64,000 nt of DNA, taken from NCBI GenBank assembly GCA_039969355.1, contig JBDVOA010000028.1, positions 62,001-126,000 on the forward strand, in the 5' to 3' direction. Shown here in pieces: positions 62,606-64,000 of the stretch. The DNA is from JL08 sp039969355. Its GTDB lineage: Bacteria > Pseudomonadota > Alphaproteobacteria > Rhodobacterales > Rhodobacteraceae. Numbering within the stretch: position 1 is the first letter of the stretch; the number at the start of each line of letters is the position of its first letter. The position numbers and the translations under genes are program-made. The notes under the pieces were generated by a model, which worked only from the letters and a program-made list of their open reading frames with translations, had not been told where the DNA came from and did no database searches.

Positions 62606-63259
62606 ATGATCAAATCCATAACCACACTTTCAGTTGCTGTAATCGGCTTCGCTGCAGGCAGCGCCTGTGCCCAATCCACAAATGTTCAGCACCCGATGGG
62701 TTTCTTCGTAACATCTGCAGGTCTCGGAGATGGCGGGAATTTGGGTGGCCTTGATGGTGCGGACGCACATTGTCAAAGCCTTGCCGAAGCTGCTGGGGCC
62801 GGCAATAGAGAGTGGCGCGCTTATCTTTCAACACAAGAGGAAGGAAAGCGCGGAATATCTGCCAGAAGCCGCATTGGCCAGGGACCTTGGTACAACGCAG
62901 ATGGTGAGCTCATTGCGTCGGATCTTGATCAGCTGCATATTTTGCCAAACATATTCAACCGAACAGCCGTTGATGAAAACGGAAACCCAATAAATGGTCG
63001 GGGCGATAGCCCAAATGAGCATGACATCCTAACGGGCACTCAAGAAGATGGCACTGCCTACTTTCCTTGGCAGGAAGGAGACAAAACATGCTCGAATTGG
63101 ACATCAAATGGAGAAGGTTCAGCTACAGTCGGCCACCATGATCGTCATGGTGGAGGAAACACCTCCTGGAATGCAGCCCACAACAGCCGAGGTTGTTCCG
63201 CAGAAAACTTGAGAGGAACCGGAGGCAATGGCTACTTCTATTGCTTCGCAGCCGATTGA
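62606..63259 (+). CDS. Secreted cysteine-containing lectin-like protein
   Basis: 217 residues from ATG 62606, preceded by GGAGG; the open frame at 62567 is an artefact. Signal peptide SVAVIGFAAGSACAQ. The mature part starts MGFFVTSAGLGDGGNLGGLDGADAHCQSLAEAAGAGNREWRAYLST, the hallmark opening of C-type-lectin-like/DUF1554-type secreted domains. Cysteines at HCQSL, KTCSNW, RGCSAE and YFYCFA could form two disulfides. It has Asn/Gly/His-rich segments (GHHDRHGGGNTSWNAAHN). I cannot assign a ligand. Separated from the dioxygenase by 100 bases. Confidence 0.7.
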   Translation: MIKSITTLSVAVIGFAAGSACAQSTNVQHPMGFFVTSAGLGDGGNLGGLDGADAHCQSLAEAAGAGNREWRAYLSTQEEGKRGISARSRIGQGPWYNADGELIASDLDQLHILPNIFNRTAVDENGNPINGRGDSPNEHDILTGTQEDGTAYFPWQEGDKTCSNWTSNGEGSATVGHHDRHGGGNTSWNAAHNSRGCSAENLRGTGGNGYFYCFAAD

Positions 63260-63330
63260 GCATCACCCAGCCCCAAATAGAGCCATAATAGCAGCTTCAT
63301 TGGTTCTGAAGCGGCCATAAACAGAGAGAC

Positions 63331-63357
63331 CGCGGCCCTCACCAGCAAGGGGCCGCG
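63331..63357. terminator. GC-rich hairpin, possible transcription terminator
   Basis: CGCGGCCC (63331-63338) pairs exactly with GGGCCGCG (63350-63357) around an 11-base loop. It lies between two convergent genes. No T-run follows on either side, so it could be a Rho-assisted or 3'-stabilising stem. Confidence 0.45.
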
Positions 63358-63481
63358 CGACTTTGCTAAAACAGCAGCTCGCAGCTTGGCGACGTGCGAA
63401 GAGACGTTATGATCCAAAAGCCGAATTTTCAGCTTCAAAAAGCGTCTTCATAGCACTTTTGGTGTTCCATTCCGACATCTA

Positions 63482-64000
63482 TTAGCCCGCCCAGCGCAGG
63501 TTTGCGGACATTTCGCGCGCAAATTGAGCGATCTGTGGGCCAAGGTTTTCACGGAAAGAAGGTGTGAATACACGCACCGATCCCGTGGCACCTATGGACA
63601 GTGTTGCGCCCGGGCCGTTAGGTGCCAAAGTGGCAGCTACTGAGCACATGCCTCTTTCGATCTCTTCAACGCATTCGGCAAAACCACGTTCGCGTATTGT
63701 CTCGAACTCCACTTCTAGGTCACGCACGCTAGTCAGGGTGAATTCGGTGTAGGCCCTTAGCTGGCCCTCCATTTCGCCTGTGACGAACAATTCCGGTGAG
63801 AACGCGGCAACTGCTTTTGAGCAGGAACACGCATGCAGGGGCCGTTTGCCCAGCCCGGGGTGCAGATAAGAGACTCCGCTGTCCGGCGTCTCAACATGTA
63901 TGATTTCAACCGATTTTCCCCGTAATCGAGACAGAAAAAACGCTGCATCAAATTGTGAAGCAGCTTGTTTCAGCGCCGGGGCTATCAACTCAAGGAGTGC
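63482..64000 (-). CDS. IclR-family transcriptional regulator, C-terminal part (N-terminus outside window)
   Basis: The visible 172 residues, open at the right edge, are the IclR effector-binding domain: YLHPGLGKRPLHACSCSKAVAAF, TLTSVRDLEVEFETIRERGFAECVEEIERGMCSVAATLAPNGPGATLSIGATG. The DNA-binding helix-turn-helix lies outside the window. Such regulators usually control catabolism of aromatic or sugar-acid compounds, possibly the adjacent dioxygenase/TRAP locus; that is inference. Confidence 0.88.
   Translation of the reverse strand, partial: ALLELIAPALKQAASQFDAAFFLSRLRGKSVEIIHVETPDSGVSYLHPGLGKRPLHACSCSKAVAAFSPELFVTGEMEGQLRAYTEFTLTSVRDLEVEFETIRERGFAECVEEIERGMCSVAATLAPNGPGATLSIGATGSVRVFTPSFRENLGPQIAQFAREMSANLRWAG

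Overview
The window reads as chromosome of a marine alphaproteobacterium of the Rhodobacteraceae (Roseobacter group). This is inferred from family knowledge and gene order, not from a search. The clearest marker is the run murA - DUF2948 - GNAT - hisD - UPF0262 - low-molecular-weight phosphatase (10181-14737), an arrangement I associate with Rhodobacterales. The many ABC and TRAP uptake systems for organic acids, sugars, phosphonates and amino acids fit the same group.

Layout. 1-7358: sugar-acid/uronate catabolism (IlvD/Edd dehydratase cut by the window edge, SDR, DenD-like epimerase, UxaA, UxaC, Gfo/Idh oxidoreductase). 7475-10152: amino-acid ABC binding protein and permease without an ATPase, and an alpha/beta hydrolase. 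10181-14947: the conserved housekeeping block. 14948-15436: one intact tRNA-Thr(GGT) preceded by two tRNA-like remnants. 15596-18729: membrane protein, small unknown protein, cysteine-synthase-like enzyme. 18894-23400: metallophosphoesterase and a PhnD-PhnC-PhnE-PhnE transporter without C-P lyase genes. 23736-31993: a membrane methyltransferase-like protein, then a divergent metal/redox locus (HupE-like and PpiC on one strand; imelysin with an in-frame stop, multicopper oxidase, di-haem oxidoreductase on the other), then an MFS exporter.

32125-47550 is the most unusual part. About 14 kb of tightly packed minus-strand genes encode a sugar-type ABC importer, a HisD/HpsN-like dehydrogenase, an SDR, a LacI regulator, a two-domain cupin protein, a short MetE-like protein, an alpha/beta hydrolase, an RraA-like aldolase and several NTF2/SnoaL-like proteins. 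A divergent NTF2/SnoaL gene is followed by an internally deleted amidohydrolase. The divergent promoter carries two near-identical LacI-type palindromes. I read this as one self-regulated catabolic regulon for an unidentified carbohydrate-like or sulfonate-like compound.

47769-51503: surface-glycan genes (glycosyltransferase-methyltransferase fusion, glycosyltransferase, FkbM methyltransferase). 51688-55270: creatininase-family amidase, amino-acid ABC system, AhpD-like protein. 55433-62504: GntR regulator, YciI, FAH-family hydrolase, nitroreductase, OsmC, a complete TRAP transporter and an intradiol ring-cleavage dioxygenase, together a probable aromatic-compound uptake and degradation locus. 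62606-64000: a secreted cysteine-containing protein and the end of an IclR regulator. No insertion sequence, prophage, integrase or CRISPR array was seen.
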